This document shows positions 34,419 to 48,156 of a DNA stretch of 64,000 nucleotides, in pieces (the stretch's first letter is position 1; each line of letters starts with the position of its first letter). A program made the position numbers and the translations under genes. The notes beneath the pieces were generated by a model, which worked only from the letters and a program-made list of their open reading frames with translations, was not told where the DNA came from and searched no databases. The stretch covers positions 11,128,466 to 11,192,465 of the forward strand of contig CM020514.1 in NCBI GenBank assembly GCA_009823395.1, in the 5' to 3' direction. The DNA comes from Thamnaconus septentrionalis (lineage: Eukaryota; Chordata; Actinopteri; Tetraodontiformes; Monacanthidae).

Positions 34419-36489
34419 AGCACCTGTACTACTCGCCAGGTGAAGCAACAGTTCAGCCCATCAGGCCGCTATCACTGCGTGTCATTCGGCCGGGGCGGGG
34501 GGGCTCAGCGTCTACTTTCACTTGGCACACAACACGGGAGAACCGATGTAAGTGCGCACATTCTCTAAGATACGACACTGACCGTAGGGCTTCTTCCTCA
34601 TGAAATATTGAGCCCTCGGGGTGGAGTCGTTCTCCGTCTGAACATTTTAAAAGCCATTTCCCCTTCAATATTCACCTCGCAGCCGCCGGAGCTGACTGCG
34701 AGCCAATACATCGCAGCGAGCTTACGGCAGGAAACGGCAACAACAAGAGGCCCGCGCCTGCCAGGCGTGCACTGAGAAGCGTGCGATCAATAGCGTGCTT
34801 TAGACTTCTGCATTTATCTTGGAACTTATTTTCAGGAAGACACACGAAAGAAAAAAAAAAAACACAGTAGGTGTCACTCTGGAAAAAAAAAAAAGGAAGA
34901 CATGAAAACACAGAGGCGCATGTCTGTCCTGTTGGAAAGAGTGGCACCAAACTGTGTTTTTAAGAGTTTTATGAAGTTCAGCTTGGAAGAAGGTTGCCAG
35001 CAGAGAAAACATAGGCAAATAATAGTTCCATTATGAGTCAATTTCACTGAAGTGAGACCAGCAGATGCGGTGACATTTTGGTTGGCGGGCGAAAACAACC
35101 GTAAAAGGCAACAAAAAAAGTCAAACCTGGTCAAAGTTTGTAATAAACGACATAGTTAGAGGTCGATAACTGCAGCAGCGCCATCGAGAGATGTTATTGT
35201 GTCAGCGGAACACTTTGGCCACAATCGTGTGACGTAACAGGATGCAATGACACGGCACTGTCAGCGTGTCTCAGGGGAAAGCGGTCAACAGGTGCATTCA
35301 CAATAATGACGAGCGGCTGCGACTTTTGAAATTCCTACGTAAAAAGGGGTGGAATAAATCAGCATCTCCACATGGAGGGTACGGAGTCGTCGTGGAAAAG
35401 CAATGAGTGAAACCAGTGCCACACATCAAGCCAGTTTGAGGTCTGGGAAGCAGCTAAAAAGTGTCTGATCTCGCCATCTGAAGTGCTGTATCACGGCGGC
35501 AGCCGCGGAGACGGAGCTCTTTGCTGCGTGAGTGGCAGCTTTGATACGCGCAGGATTTAAGTGACAGCGCGTCAGGCCTCACTGTGTCAAACTCACAGGC
35601 TGATAAGCAAAAAGCACCCCAAAATCTGAAGGAGCAGCAGCTATAAAACAAGCAGACGTGTCCCCTGAACAGAGACGCTGATCTGATCCTGTTCTCCGCA
35701 AATCCAGCAGAGTTTCAACCTTAAAAGGCAGCAAGACTGACGTCTACTAGTCAACAATCCCGCCACTTATTAATGAATAACGTCCATCCAGCTTATCTAC
35801 GCTCACAATATAACTGCATCCTTTAGGAAGTCAGACGCAGTAGCTATCGACAAGGCTTAGCTAACCAAACGACAGGAAGCCTGAACCAGCTACGGCGGCA
35901 GTGCCGACATCCGATTGGCCTATTTTGAATGTGACTGACAGAGGCATCTTCCAATCACCTTCAATGTGCTTTTTTTTTTTTATTATTTAAAAAAAAATGT
36001 TTTATGTCAGCTCGTTTCCAAATGGACGTGTGAAATACATTGAACTTAATAAGAGGAAAGGCCAAGTGAGGTCACTTTCTTTTAAATTGGGAAAATTCCG
36101 ATGGGATGATGGAAAATGAGACGGGGTCAAGAGTAAAGACGGACCTTTCCTGTCCCCCTCCTGGGCCGAGGTAATTGAGCTCCAGGAGGAAGCGAACGTG
36201 GCGACCAAATGGACCCCACGCCTCGCCTCCTAATAACCCTCTGTGTGCAGGTCCACTCTGCTTTAGCCTCTGGAAGCAGTGAGGATTATGATGGTGTAGG
36301 ACACCAGACTTCACACCATGTAATTATGCCGTCTCTCTGAAGGGACCACTGCACCGTTATAGCCCCGAACCTCAAAGAGCAGCCGTACGGTACGGAGCAG
36401 CCAGCAGAGAAGGGGTAGCGGCAAGCTCCAGTCGCTGCAAATGAGCTCGTAACGACAGCGGCACTATAAATCAAGCCAGCGGCGGCTCG

Positions 36490-36520
36490 TTCTTTCTTTC
36501 TTTCTTTCTTTCTTTCTTTT
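36490..36520 (+). repeat. (TTTC)n microsatellite
   Basis: About seven TTTC units. Confidence 0.93.
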
Positions 36521-36942
36521 ATACGCTCAAACGCCTGTCTGCCTTGATAGCAGATCCTTTAAGTTCAAAAAAGGGATCAGATACTGACGTGAGTGAAATT
36601 AGGAGATAACCTGTCTATTTGCAGAGAACTTCTGTGCCCGGCTTTGTTTGCCGTACTTGTCTGTTAAATAAACAAGTTTCTCCATCTAAAGTGCAAGGTT
36701 GCGCTCAGCCAAAAGCCATGTTGACACTGTTGCATGACAACAATTCAATAGCAAGAAATAAGATAATGGCAGAACCCCCAAACAAAATTACTTCAATGAA
36801 TACAGAAATAGAGAAATAATGTTCTGAAGCAGCGTTGAGGACATCCATAAATCAACATAAGATCTGCCCTCTCTGCAGCAGGCTTCTTTGTCCAATGCAC
36901 AAGGTGGGAAGTCGCAAAGATTTTACAAAGCAGAAAACAAAT

Positions 36943-37175
36943 CATCCATCCATCCATCCATTTTCAATACACGCTTCTTCCCGAGCTCATAGTCACAGGG
37001 GTCTGCTGGAGCCTCTCCAAGCCGTCATAGGGCGAAGGCAGGGTGACCCCCTGGACAAGTGGCCAATTCATCGCAGGGCCAAACAACCATTCGCACTCAC
37101 ATACACACCTACGGACAAATTATGGAGTTTCCAATTGGCCTCACAAGCATGTTTATGGACTGTGGGAGGAGGAAC
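36943..37175 (-). mobile_element. L2/Maui-like LINE 3' end, inverted
   Basis: An ATCC run at the left (the GGAT tail on the other strand) is followed by ATCGCAGGGCC, CACACCTACGGACAAATTATGG and GGACTGTGGGAGGAGG. This is the reverse complement of the series seen at 28201-28457, with scattered differences. Confidence 0.7.
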
Positions 37176-37975
37176 AACTACATTTAAAATGTGTAAATAA
37201 TTTTGCATTGGCTTTGCTGTCCTACACAAATGAACTCCACTCCAAAAAAGCAATCTAGACTGTGAAAATATAGCTTTTGGTCAACCTCTCAACATTTTTT
37301 TGGTGCTATATTTTTTCTCCTATATGACAAAAGAACACAGACCGTTTTTCCAACACTTGCAAATAACAAAAAAAAAATCAAAGAAATTAATTACCGTAGT
37401 TCTCACCAGCAACATCTGACGCTGACGATGATCCTAATTCTCCCCTCACGACGAGAAAGAAAAAGAAAACCCTCAGAAGTTGTGCTTTGAATGCATCGTG
37501 TCCTCATCCTCCTGCAAGTGACCGCCTTCCTCCACCCCTCCACATCTGTCTAATAGCGCGACCAACATTGCAGCGTACCGCCGACTCTCTTGTTTGGGAG
37601 TTTGCTGCCTTAAACTCACTCCCTCCTTCTCCTCCTCCTCCTCTTCCTCCTCCCCTTCATCTTCGCGCGAGGAGCAGCATTAACGCTGCTGGCCGGGTAC
37701 CAGCGGGGATGGAGGGGTTTTGGTGGTGGTGGGTGGTGGTGGGGGGTGGGGGCGGGGATTGAACCTGCTCCCCAGCGCTGGCACCTAGCATGTGGAGCTG
37801 AGGAGGCGCCTGGATGCTGCTCATTCCGGCCATCCGACCGCCTGCCAATCACACAGCACACTGGAGCATGTTATCGCATGACTGCAGGCGCGCACGCAGA
37901 TGCGCAGTTGAACGACAGGAGCAGAACCGGGGCCAGGAAGCTCAGAGCAACCGAGGTTAACTTTCAGTTCCTTCC

Positions 37976-38015
37976 CCTCCTCCTCCTCCTCCTCCTCCTC
38001 CTCCTCCTCCTCCTC
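37976..38015 (+). repeat. (TCC)n triplet repeat
   Basis: About 13 TCC units; the purine-rich complement GGA lies on the minus strand. A CA repeat follows at 38078-38117. Confidence 0.95.
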
Positions 38016-38077
38016 GTCCTTAATAGAAAAAAAAGGGCTGAATAGACGAGGAGGAGGCCACTTAAAACAAAAAGAGA

Positions 38078-38117
38078 ACACACACACACACACACACACA
38101 ACACACACACACACACA
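38078..38117 (+). repeat. (CA)n microsatellite
   Basis: CA units with one phase slip (CAACA) near 38100. Confidence 0.95.
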
Positions 38118-40409
38118 AACGGGCAGGCATGCCTTGTTCTGCCTGACTACAAATCAGCTTGCAGAGGGCTTGAACGCGCGAGCGAGAAGCAGCGGCCAAC
38201 GGGTTCCCTTTCTACTCGGCCACTGTCGATTTCACCCTTGGCTGTGATGTAGATGCTTCTGAATAAGTTAGGAGTCGATTCCGCTGAGCAGCCAAGAGCC
38301 GCTCAGCGGGACGTCCCGCACGGTGAAAGCCTCCCGATCTGCCGCAGTCACTCAATAGGCCTTTTGTTGATATACACACAAAAAACCTGCCCCGTTTTAA
38401 TTTTGTGTTTTGGGTGCACATAATCAAGAAGTCACGCCAGATGGAACCTTTGTTTTCATCTTTCGGAGGTTTCTCCGCTTGTTCAACAGACAAAGAGCCA
38501 GTGTTGGAAGGTAACTGGGAGGGCGATCTGTCAGGAGGGAGCAGACCGGTGGGATCCAATCAGCCACACGTTAAAAGGGCCAGTGGCTGCTGGAGCAAAG
38601 CTGGAGTTAAGAGAAAACAATGCCGTCCAGCGAGAGAAACGTTTCCATTGTTTTTACTGTCAAAGCATCGTTCAATCCCGTCAAACTACCGACATCCACA
38701 GCAGGAAGGGCAGGAAATCTTGACAAATCTTCCTCATTCTGTGCAGCTTCCCCAGTTACTGCTCACTGGTACCCGCCTGCTCACCTCCTCACCACCTCAG
38801 AGGGAAGCCGATTGGTCACGGTGATGGTAACCGGCCGTGACCAAAGACAGAAAAGTGAAAAAAAACATCTATTGGTGGGCAGGAAGAAGGATGCGGTTAG
38901 ATTTCAGAGTAGACATCTGGGCAGCCGCACAAGTTGAAGAAGGCGGGATTGTGTCGTTTGTGTGGATTTCTGCTGTCTTGTTCTGCTTAATAAAAAAGAC
39001 GACGACAAAAAAAAAAAAGCAGCCTCGCACAAACTGGCTCTGTGGCAAGTTGCAGTTTTCTCCTTGGCAGCATCCAATGGAGAAGGGGGGAAAAATGCTC
39101 TATTTGCATGTCAGAATGAATAAATAGAGAAACCACCTCCCTTCTGCACACGCATACACACACACACTCACACACACACACAAACGACTCAAACTCCATT
39201 AACAAGTTGCCTGGAACGGAGGGAGAGGGGAAGCCAGCCAGATCTATTATCTTTCTGTCTTCTCTCCCGGGGGTAGCGGGATCAGACTTGCGAAGGACGG
39301 CCGCACGCTGCCAAGCTGCTCCACCAGGTCCGGCGAGGTCGGCCCAGAAAAGTACTAACTCCATTAGAGACTGATCCCGCTGAGGCAGATTACTTCTGTC
39401 CCGTCTCCCGCTACCCTGTCCAACGACGGCACAGATTACACCAGCAGAAGGGAGAAAAAAAACACACAGAAAAAAAAACGGGGCTATTTTTTGCAAAGGC
39501 GCACATTAGTCCAAAAGCTGAAAATGAGCACGACGGAGTCTCTCACGCACCTGTCAGAGTCTATCTGTTGGATAGAAAAAAGCTAAAATTAAAAAAAAGT
39601 CGGGCTCTGGCCGACCGACATCAAAAACGGTTTTGTCTCAGGAGTAAATGGAGGGAGCCGCGGAGCCAATACCCACGTCCATAGGACAGGAAATGAACCA
39701 ATTCAGGCATAAACTGGGACTGCTGGGACTGTGACCTTCTCTCAAAACAGAGCTAAGACATCGAGTCAGTCGCAGCAATCAGCAGCAGTAAGCCACAACA
39801 GTTAGCCACTTCCTTAATAAATAGGGTAATAACCAGCAACCACAATGTCAGTTAAACAAAACAAACAACGCTGAGTGCATAACATGTTTGTTGTCACACA
39901 TATCGCATGTAAATCGTTGCACGCTTTATCACCCCGATTGTCCGAGCGCTAGCAATGTGAAATGCACTCTACGCGTTTTTCCAAGCCCGGTCAGATCTGT
40001 TCGGACTGAGCCAGCCAGGAAATGAGCCAGACTTTCAAGCCAAAAGTTAAATAGTGGCCAAGCCGTGAAATTACACAATCGTGTGACGATGCGCAGAGGA
40101 ACACAGTGACATTTCCGTGTTAGCTGTAACAGCACAGAAGAAAGGAAAGGAACTAGATACACAATCAGAAGAACGGGGTTGTTGATTTTAATTACCAACT
40201 TGCATTAGAAGTCCAAAAATCAGAGGCTTGAAATCAGAAGTTAAATAGCAGAAGCTGAGCGCTGGATTGGCAGGAGGGTGCGTATGAACTTTGTCTTTTT
40301 AAACCCAGACAAGAGATTATTCTCATCTTTATCCATTTGCTGAGAAACTTCCAGGGACACGAAAGCCCTGCTTCACAACGTCACTCTGAAAGTCAGACAA
40401 CTGATAGAC

Positions 40410-40745
40410 CGAGGTGGCAAAAGTGTTCACGTTCTGTACTGAAGTGAAAGTATGGACACTTATATAAAAAAATACTGTGATTCAACTTCTTTATTCAAGT
40501 AAAGGTAAGGAAGTACAGGTTCTAAAATGTACTTAAGTAAAAAGTAAAAATGTTTTGTTTTGTTGCCATAACAAAACAGTACATTGGTTGATAATTTTGA
40601 AAATAGCAAAAAGTTGTGACTGTATGAATGTAGGGAATCAAAGTAAGAAGCTGTCAAAAAAACAAATACTCAAGTAAAGTACAGATACCTGAAAAATCTA
40701 CTTAAGTACAGTAACAAAGTATTTGTGGTTCATTTTTTCCCATCT
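40410..40745 (+). repeat. AGTAAAAGTACAG repeat family, copy 2 (compact)
   Basis: It starts CGAGGTGGCAAAAGTGTTC, has TTCAACTTCTTTATTCAAGT and TGTACTTAAGTAAAAAGT inside, and ends CTCAAGTAAAGTACAGATAC, GTACAGTAACAAAGTATTTG, TTTTTTCCCATCTCT. The order of blocks matches the ends of the 33350-34418 copy. Confidence 0.6.
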
Positions 40746-43495
40746 CTCTTAGAGAAGAAGAGTGAGGGAAAGGGGGAAAAGACAATTACGCTAATGACTA
40801 CTTATTAGACAGATCACAAACAGATGTACAACAGTACTTCAGTGATGTCACACACACGCACACACACACAAGCCTGGACCAAGACGTTGCACTGCCACCA
40901 ATTAGCCCGTCTCCTTCCACCGGAGCACCTTGTAAAAAAAACAAAAAAAAAACCCAACGTTCACGCGCCTTGTAATTAGCGGCTCGGAGGACGTGTTTCA
41001 TTTAAAAGCGGCGCTATTGACAGGGCGCCTCTGGAGAAAACAAGCCTCCGACTCGCTCAGGGTGAGTAACGGACGGGCGAAAGTCATCATCCATCAAACG
41101 TCGGACGGCTGCTCGATGCCTTTTTTTTTTTCTCCCTCTCTCTCTTTTCTTTTAAAGCGTAAATCCGACAGCTCTCAGCGTCGTGAGGTGAGAAAAAGAG
41201 CGGAATCGCGTTTGAAGGGCGACCTCCGCTTTAGGGAAAGAGAGGACACCGGGCGCACCTGGCCGAGGGGGAGCGGAATCATCCCGACCTTCCCAACACA
41301 AACCGGCCGGATAAATCACACCAGACAGTGGTGGGTGGAGGGAGAGGGTGGGGCTTGATATTGATGACAGGTTTCCTCTGCCGCACCGAGTCCACTTGAA
41401 TGGGGCCTGCCAGCAAACAAGGTCCCGTGAAGGAAATACAGCCCAGGCTGCCTCGCATTATGGCCCATAAATACAGGCAAAGGAGCAGCGACGTCCGCAG
41501 CAGGCGGGCCGAGCGACCGGCCGACCGGCTGATGTGCGAGAGCAGAGGAAGTCCACAGCAGAGCTCATTTCACGCTCTGTTCTTCTTCTGCTGCTGGAGC
41601 AGCAGGCGCGCAGGCAGGCACTAACAATGCCTGCGACGAGTCGCCCTCTCAGAAAATTGTCGCGGCCCAGCCGCTCCTGAAAGTGGAGATAAATTTAGCA
41701 GCTATTCAAGTCGCCTGCTCGCCCCGTGTTCAGAACAGACGGAAGAGAAGAGGCGGAGGGAACCGGGAGGTACACTAGCCGCTACACTAAGAGCTAACAT
41801 AGCAGAAAAAAGGCACAAGTGAAGTGAGCGAAAGCTTGAAGTTCCCATGTTACACCCATTCACAGACTAATTTTTAATGCCAGACTCCAGTGAAGAGGTC
41901 TAATTATTAGCTTATTAGCTTAGCGTCTTTCAGTAGCAATGTTTAGCGCTAGCTTCCCGCTAAACCTGACACTCTGCTGGACTTTCAACATATTTGAAAG
42001 GGGGCTGCAAAAGGTGGAAACCAACATGCTGACAGGAGGTGTTGTCACTACAGTGGCCCTTGATGACATCATAAAGGGTCGATTTCTGTTTGAGCAGTCC
42101 TGAACAGTGGGGCAGGCAAGTGAATCCTCATTTCTGAGGAGCTCGCTGGCAGGCTGGAGGCGTAATCTGGTTAGAAAAGACTGGCAAAGTGATTTTGGCA
42201 CAATGCGGGACGTGTTGACAATATGCTGGTCGCTGCGCTGTATATCAGCAGGGCCGGTGAAAAAAAAATATGTTGACGTTTGACTGAGCGCAGAACAAGC
42301 CCCTGCTAATCTACGGCTCTATAGCCACTTTCAGGCAGCTTAACCTCCCTATAATCTGGCTGAACTCTGGACACTGGCTTCTAAACACAGACTCGGATTA
42401 GCGGCTCATCAGAGACTTATAGCTACAACTATGAATGCAGCCCCTACAATGAGCTTCTCGGAACGTCCGACATCGCCTTTGTCCGAAACTGAGACATGTC
42501 GTCTGGCAGGCTGGAGGGAGGGAGGAGGAGGAGGAGGAAAAGTTTACAATCCTGCAAAGACGGTTATTAGCCACGCAGGGCCATGTGTTTCCCATGATGC
42601 GAGGTCCAGGAGTGAGGGGCACAGCTGGCCTCCGCCGAGCCTCTCTGATCCTTTCATTTCAGAGGCCTGAGCTCAGATAACTGCCGCTCTGGCCAGTTAA
42701 CGCTCATATGTAATTACACCTGGAACTGCACGGCCCTCGTTGTCCCTCCACCTCCTCCTCCGCCTCCTTCTCCTTCTTCCCGTCCATGTTGTGCTAAACC
42801 AGCACATGCACAGTCTGGGAAAGGGCTCAGGGCTCGACTGTAAACCATGTGCCACTGCACTTTGTGTTTTCAGTGCGTCCGTGTGGAAAGTACACGAGAA
42901 GTAAAAAAAAAATGCTTCGCGCTGCTTTTTCCAGGGTGGAAGGACTGTAACTTCCCAAACTTCACTGGATGCCATTTTTTACGACGCATCCCAAGAGAGT
43001 GTGAAGTAATGTTGGCGTCCGCCGCATGAGTGATGTATTCCAAGCAACTAACTCGGCACATTTTAATCACAGGCAGATGAGACACGGGACAGCGTTAGCA
43101 ATTGTTTATCAGAAATTTCAGCTTTGCAGCCCGCTTTCACGTGATTGGACGTTCGCTGATAAATGTTCCAGTCAACAACAACAACAATACTGCCGATAAA
43201 AACGATCAATAGTCCAGCGCGCATCAGGAGGCCACATTGACACTATTTTTGATCAATAGTGCGCATTTAAAAACGAGAAGGACGGATGAGAGCTACTGGT
43301 GCGACGAACAGAGAATCCTCCATTGGAAGGGGAAACAAAACATTCCGTGCTAAAATTCTCAGAGCTCAGCATCAGGAAACGACGCAAATTCATCAACCTC
43401 CCAATTGATGGCTGCCAACACGCTGCCGATTGGCTCTGTATTTGTGGACCAACTGTGAGCCAGCCAATTTTCTACAGCTCTGGTTCCCTCTGTAC

Positions 43496-43842
43496 CAGGG
43501 GTGGGCAAACTTTTTTGACTGGTGGGCCACGAAGGGTTGTAAAATTTAACAGAGGGGCCGGAGCAGGAGCAGATGGATGGAGTGTTTTGGTGACCCAACT
43601 CATAGGACAAAAAATATATCATGTTGCTTTAATGTCTATTGAAAATAAACAAAAGCGTTACAACAAAATATCTGTCTTTGAAGCCCCATTGTGTTTAGCT
43701 CTTTATTGAAATGACTCTTAAAACAACAAAAAATTGATGAAATACAGCTATTTTATGAATTACTTACTATTTCTTCAATGGGTCGGATGAAAAAGTTTAA
43801 CGGGAAGCATATGGCCCCCGGGCCGTAGTTTGCCCACGCCTG
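43496..43842. mobile_element. Non-autonomous hAT-type DNA transposon (347 bp)
   Basis: The left end CAGGGGTGGGCAAACT and the reverse complement of the right end, CAGGCGTGGGCAAACT, differ at one of 16 bases. The flanks CTCTGTAC and CTCTATGT are partly matching 8-bp target duplications, as expected of hAT elements. GGGCCACGAAGGGTTG and ATGGCCCCCGGGCCG near the ends are typical of Charlie-like families. No transposase frame remains. Confidence 0.75.
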
Positions 43843-45769
43843 CTCTATGTGAATCCAGCTCATACTCTTGAGTCAGCGTCATTGCGCCGGGCGAAGGCAG
43901 TTGCATTCAGTAGACACCCCGTAATTAAAGCCGCGCTGCCCACGAGGGCTGACTGATGTGCGGGCACCACAGTCACCACCGCTCTTTCAGCAGCCGGGAT
44001 CAGTGAGACCAGCTGACTGGAAGACGTGACACAGTGCAACGTCTACTCTTTGAAAGCTGCATGTTTGAAAATAATAACTATGAACTGTGCGCAAGCAACC
44101 GCACGATCGCATCATCCTGACAAGATGACTGTAGGTGATGTGGACACCATTGACCGAGTCAGCAGGTGAAGCTCTCACTCTTCCAGTTGCCAGGTTGACG
44201 CAATAAGACAGTAATAAAAACAGATGGGATGTCGAGCCCGGAATCTTTTGCGGTGTAGAATCCATAGGAATCTAGCTTGGGTTTGTATCTCCTGGTAACG
44301 CCGCTAGTTAAGGAATTAACCCGTTATCTCCTCTAGTTTTGTCCTCACGGTCACTTCTGTTGAGATTGTGAGGACTTGGATGATGCTAGTTGTCGTGTGT
44401 TTTGTTTGGATTGCAATGTGCAGTCAGACATTTTTGCCAAGCTCCTTTCTTAGCTCTTATGCTAATGGTAGCCTTATCTTGCTCCTTGCCATTTGAGATG
44501 GAGAGCAAAATGAACCTGTACGTTCTCCCGAGTCATTTCTCCAGGTAACCCAAAACCAGGCAACATGTGAGCTACTGGTGTCAATGTCAACACCTAGACA
44601 ACACCTGATATCAGTGCGGTTTTGCCATTGGCTCAGAGGTCCCAATTGGTTTGGCAGCTAATGCTCTCAAATATACATATCATGAAGACATTGGTCCTCC
44701 TGATTAAATTTTTGGACAATATTCTTTTCCCATAGTATTTTATTTTTATATTTCAGGAAAATACAGATTTTTGTCCTTCTCCTTTCTAAAGGTTGTGTGG
44801 ATGTTTTTCCTACCAATGTGTTTTCTAACACGTCTCTGTACATTTTTAAAATCAATATCCCATGTGAAAGTTCAAACATATTCATCCACCATTTAAAGAT
44901 ATAAATGGCTCACTCATCACGAGTCACTTTCAGTCAACACCAACAGTTGAAACATTAATCTCGGGGTCACCTTATGGGTGAATCAATGAAGGACCTGAGC
45001 ACCAAAGCACAAATTGTGCAATATTAAAAACAGCACCGCTGCCGAAAAAATAATCGACTCCTGCACAACATAAAAAGCCTCTGGCAGAAAAAGGGGAAAG
45101 AAATCTGCCATTAATCTGACTAATTTTTCCACTTACACCTTCGAGGTCAGCCACTTGGAGAGCCAATCATTTGTTTGTGCTTTGTGTCTTTATTTAGCGG
45201 ATATGAGCAAAGGAATTCAATTAAAAGCGCCTTGAAGTGATTCACGTTTTCAGACTGAGAGCGTCTCACTTCATGCCATATTAATCACTGCTTTCCTCCT
45301 CCTATGCTGCGATAATCATCGAGAGATCTTTAACTCTGTTAGTGGGTCATCACTGATATCAATTATACATTCATCACTTGCTTATTATTTTTAGATCAGC
45401 AGCATCTTCCTCGGCACCAACAGTCCATCACTTCACACTGACTGGCGTGGTTTTATTCTCTGTGTTTTGTTTTTTCTTTATTACAACATTGGCCATTGCC
45501 GACAGACTGGATACAAATAAAGAGTTTTCCAAATCTGCTTTTGTTTATTTATCCCTATGTTTACTCCAAACGAGAACCCGAATGTGATTAACTGAGAGGG
45601 TGAACATTAAAAAACAAAAATTAAGAATGAAATTAAAAATGTGCCACAATGTACGCCAATCAAATTAGGGTATGATTTTACTATGCATCATATTAAGTGT
45701 TCTTTTTCTTTTTCATTTTCTGAAAGTGAGGGTTTAAAATCATTTATAACTAACTAGTGCTGTAAGGTT

Positions 45770-45787
45770 GGGGGGGGGGGGGGGGGG
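45770..45787 (+). repeat. G homopolymer, about 18 bases
   Basis: An unbroken run of about 18 G between GTAAGGTT and TTGGTTCTCC. Confidence 0.95.
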
Positions 45788-46928
45788 TTGGTTCTCCAGC
45801 TCTAATGCAAAGTGCAAAATGCAAAAACAACAACAACAGCAACAAAAACCACTGTGTGGCCACTTGTTTATGTAGGAAGCTGCTGCCGGTTCATGGTGGT
45901 TAGGCAATGCAGGATGGAAGAGGAGCATATATGGTGCTGCTGCTGTGCACACAGGGGAGAGCGCCGCTCCTCCACACCTGTGCCCTGCGGTGCTGCACAG
46001 CAGTCGTCCCGTTTGAGATGAGAAATATTCAGCCGCCGAGACAAAAGCCGTGTTGCACGCTCAGACACTGCGGCCCACGGCGGCCAAGGAGCTCTTCCTC
46101 TTCTTCTTCTTCTTGGTCGTTTCCATTCTTGACGTGCTGTCCAAGTCGAATGAGCATCCTTCCTCTGCACCAGTGGCCGCATAAGAATCTGTGCATGTCC
46201 CAGTCTGCCGGGCGTGCACGTACCACTGCCGCCCATCACTATTCACCTCGTCAGCCGTGGATTGAAATCACAGAGAGGCTCTTGCATCAAGGCGCATACG
46301 CGCACTCAGAAACCATGACAAACGACTAAATTAGGTCACTTTAAAACCGTAGACTGAACATCCTGCTTTTTTTTTTTTTTTAAAAAAAAAGGAAAAAGGT
46401 GCGAGCCAGTGTGTAGCACTAATTAGAACGTGAGAAGCATTAACGCAGATGTTGTGGCCGCAACCTTCTTTCGCACGGCGGAGGCGGAGGCAGCCACTTG
46501 CACTTATCAGGCATCCATCTGCACATCCATAATACATTGTTGGAGCGGGCAGCCACAACTGCGTGCCATTCACTGTACAAGGAACTGAAAAAGATCTATT
46601 ATTTATCTTTAGCTTCTCGCAATGTGCGACTTTGCAGCTCGGCTCAGGTAGAGGGAAGGAGAAACACTGTCCTGTGAAGGCAACTTTCATCCTCGCTGCA
46701 CAGCCAAGAAAACGAAAAAAAACAGAGAGAGAATACGATTATCTAAGCGGCTGAGCACATGAAACAAAATTTTCCTGAACGCAATGTCACAATAACCTGG
46801 AGAGGCGGCGCGTTTCTTGGGTTGTTGTTTTTTTTCTCATCCGGCATCGTTGAAGCTGCGAGGAGAGAAATGATGACAAGGAGCAAACTGACTTCTTTGA
46901 TTGCACTGGACTGCAGTCGAGTGCTCTT

Positions 46929-46979
46929 GTGTGTGTGTGTGTGTGGGGGTGTGTGTGTGTGTGTGTATGTGTGTGTGTG
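46929..46979 (+). repeat. Impure (GT)n microsatellite
   Basis: GT units interrupted by GGGG and TATG. A C run followed by a CA repeat lies nearby at about 47097-47130. Confidence 0.92.
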
Positions 46980-48035
46980 GTGACACACCAAAACCCTTCA
47001 GCACTTTTCTCAAAGGCGACAGCGACGCTTTCACATCGCGCCGCCGACATCAGACAGCGCCAGCCATTTCAAAGACCTACGCAGTCCATTCAAAACCCCC
47101 CCCCCCCACACACACACACACACACACTTACACACTTTATGACCCTCAACACCTGGATGTGTCCATCACATCTTTCAGGCCTCAAAAAAAAAACACCCTC
47201 ACGCCAAGGGGGAGGGACGCACTGTAAAAGCGGAAGAGGACACTTTTGGGATGATTTCCTGAGACGTTTTGTCAGGAGAAAAGGCTGCTGGTGCCGTCAC
47301 TGGGGAGGCTTTCTGGTGTTTGGAGAAGTGGAACCACACTGTGGAAACGCATGTGACGCGACATCAAACACACACAAAAAAAAAAAGGGCCCGGTAACGA
47401 GTGAGTGACAGCCGTGATGAAGCAAGAAGAGAAAAACAAACTGGAGAATGAGACCAGAATGAAAGAACTGGAGAGGATTCTCACTCCGTGGAGGTTGAAG
47501 GTGCCCGTTCGTTCCACCGGCCTGACTGCCTGCCGTGATGGAGGTGGCACCGTGCACGACTCACTGCCTCATGGCACAATGTGAAGGAAAGCATTTATAA
47601 ATAAATAAATGAATGAATGAAAGCTCCACCACTATCTTCTCCTCATCATCATCATCATCATCATCAGTAGCATCATGTGCAGGCCTGGTTGGCTGCATTG
47701 GCAAGAGCTGTGAATGGACTCAAGGGCTTAAAAGGGGAGGGGGGGCTGGAAGGTGAGTGGTTTCACTCCCTCCGGAAAAAAGGGGGGATGACCCGTTTGA
47801 CATTTGTTAAGAAAAAAAAAATGTGTCAACACAGCAGCGGCATCTGTTGTCACTAAAAACAGGAGGCGCGTCCACCAGCCACCAGTGAAAGTAACCGAAC
47901 AACAAAGCCCCCACCGCCCCCCCAAGTTTGGCCTAGACGGCGCCTCCATTCCGTGTCTTTTTGCGTTTTGTTGTTGTTGTTTTATTGCCCGTGCACGAAA
48001 TGCAATGCAATGCCATGCCAGGCAATGCGCTCCAT

Positions 48036-48037
<2 letters not shown>

Positions 48038-48067
<30 letters not shown>
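48038..48067 (+). repeat. (CA)n microsatellite
   Basis: About 15 CA units at the edge of the CpG-rich block. Confidence 0.95.
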
Positions 48068-48069
<2 letters not shown>

Positions 48070-48156
48070 CTATTCCCCGCCCCCCCTTTTTGTGCAGCCG
48101 TGCACAAAGCGCTCGGCGTGGAAAACGCTGCGGAACGCGAACAAAAGCCGCCGTAC

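Larger units (their letters stand above)
26835..48156. other. Non-coding region upstream of st6gal2 exon 1
   Basis: No protein-coding exon was recognised in these 21 kb. If the CpG block at 48 kb is the st6gal2 promoter this is a long 5' intron; otherwise it is intergenic. It contains LINE tails (28201-28457 and 36943-37175), an hAT element (43496-43842), AGTAAAAGTACAG repeats, CpG-richer patches at about 30.1-31.1 and 37.5-38.3 kb, and microsatellites listed separately. Confidence 0.6.
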
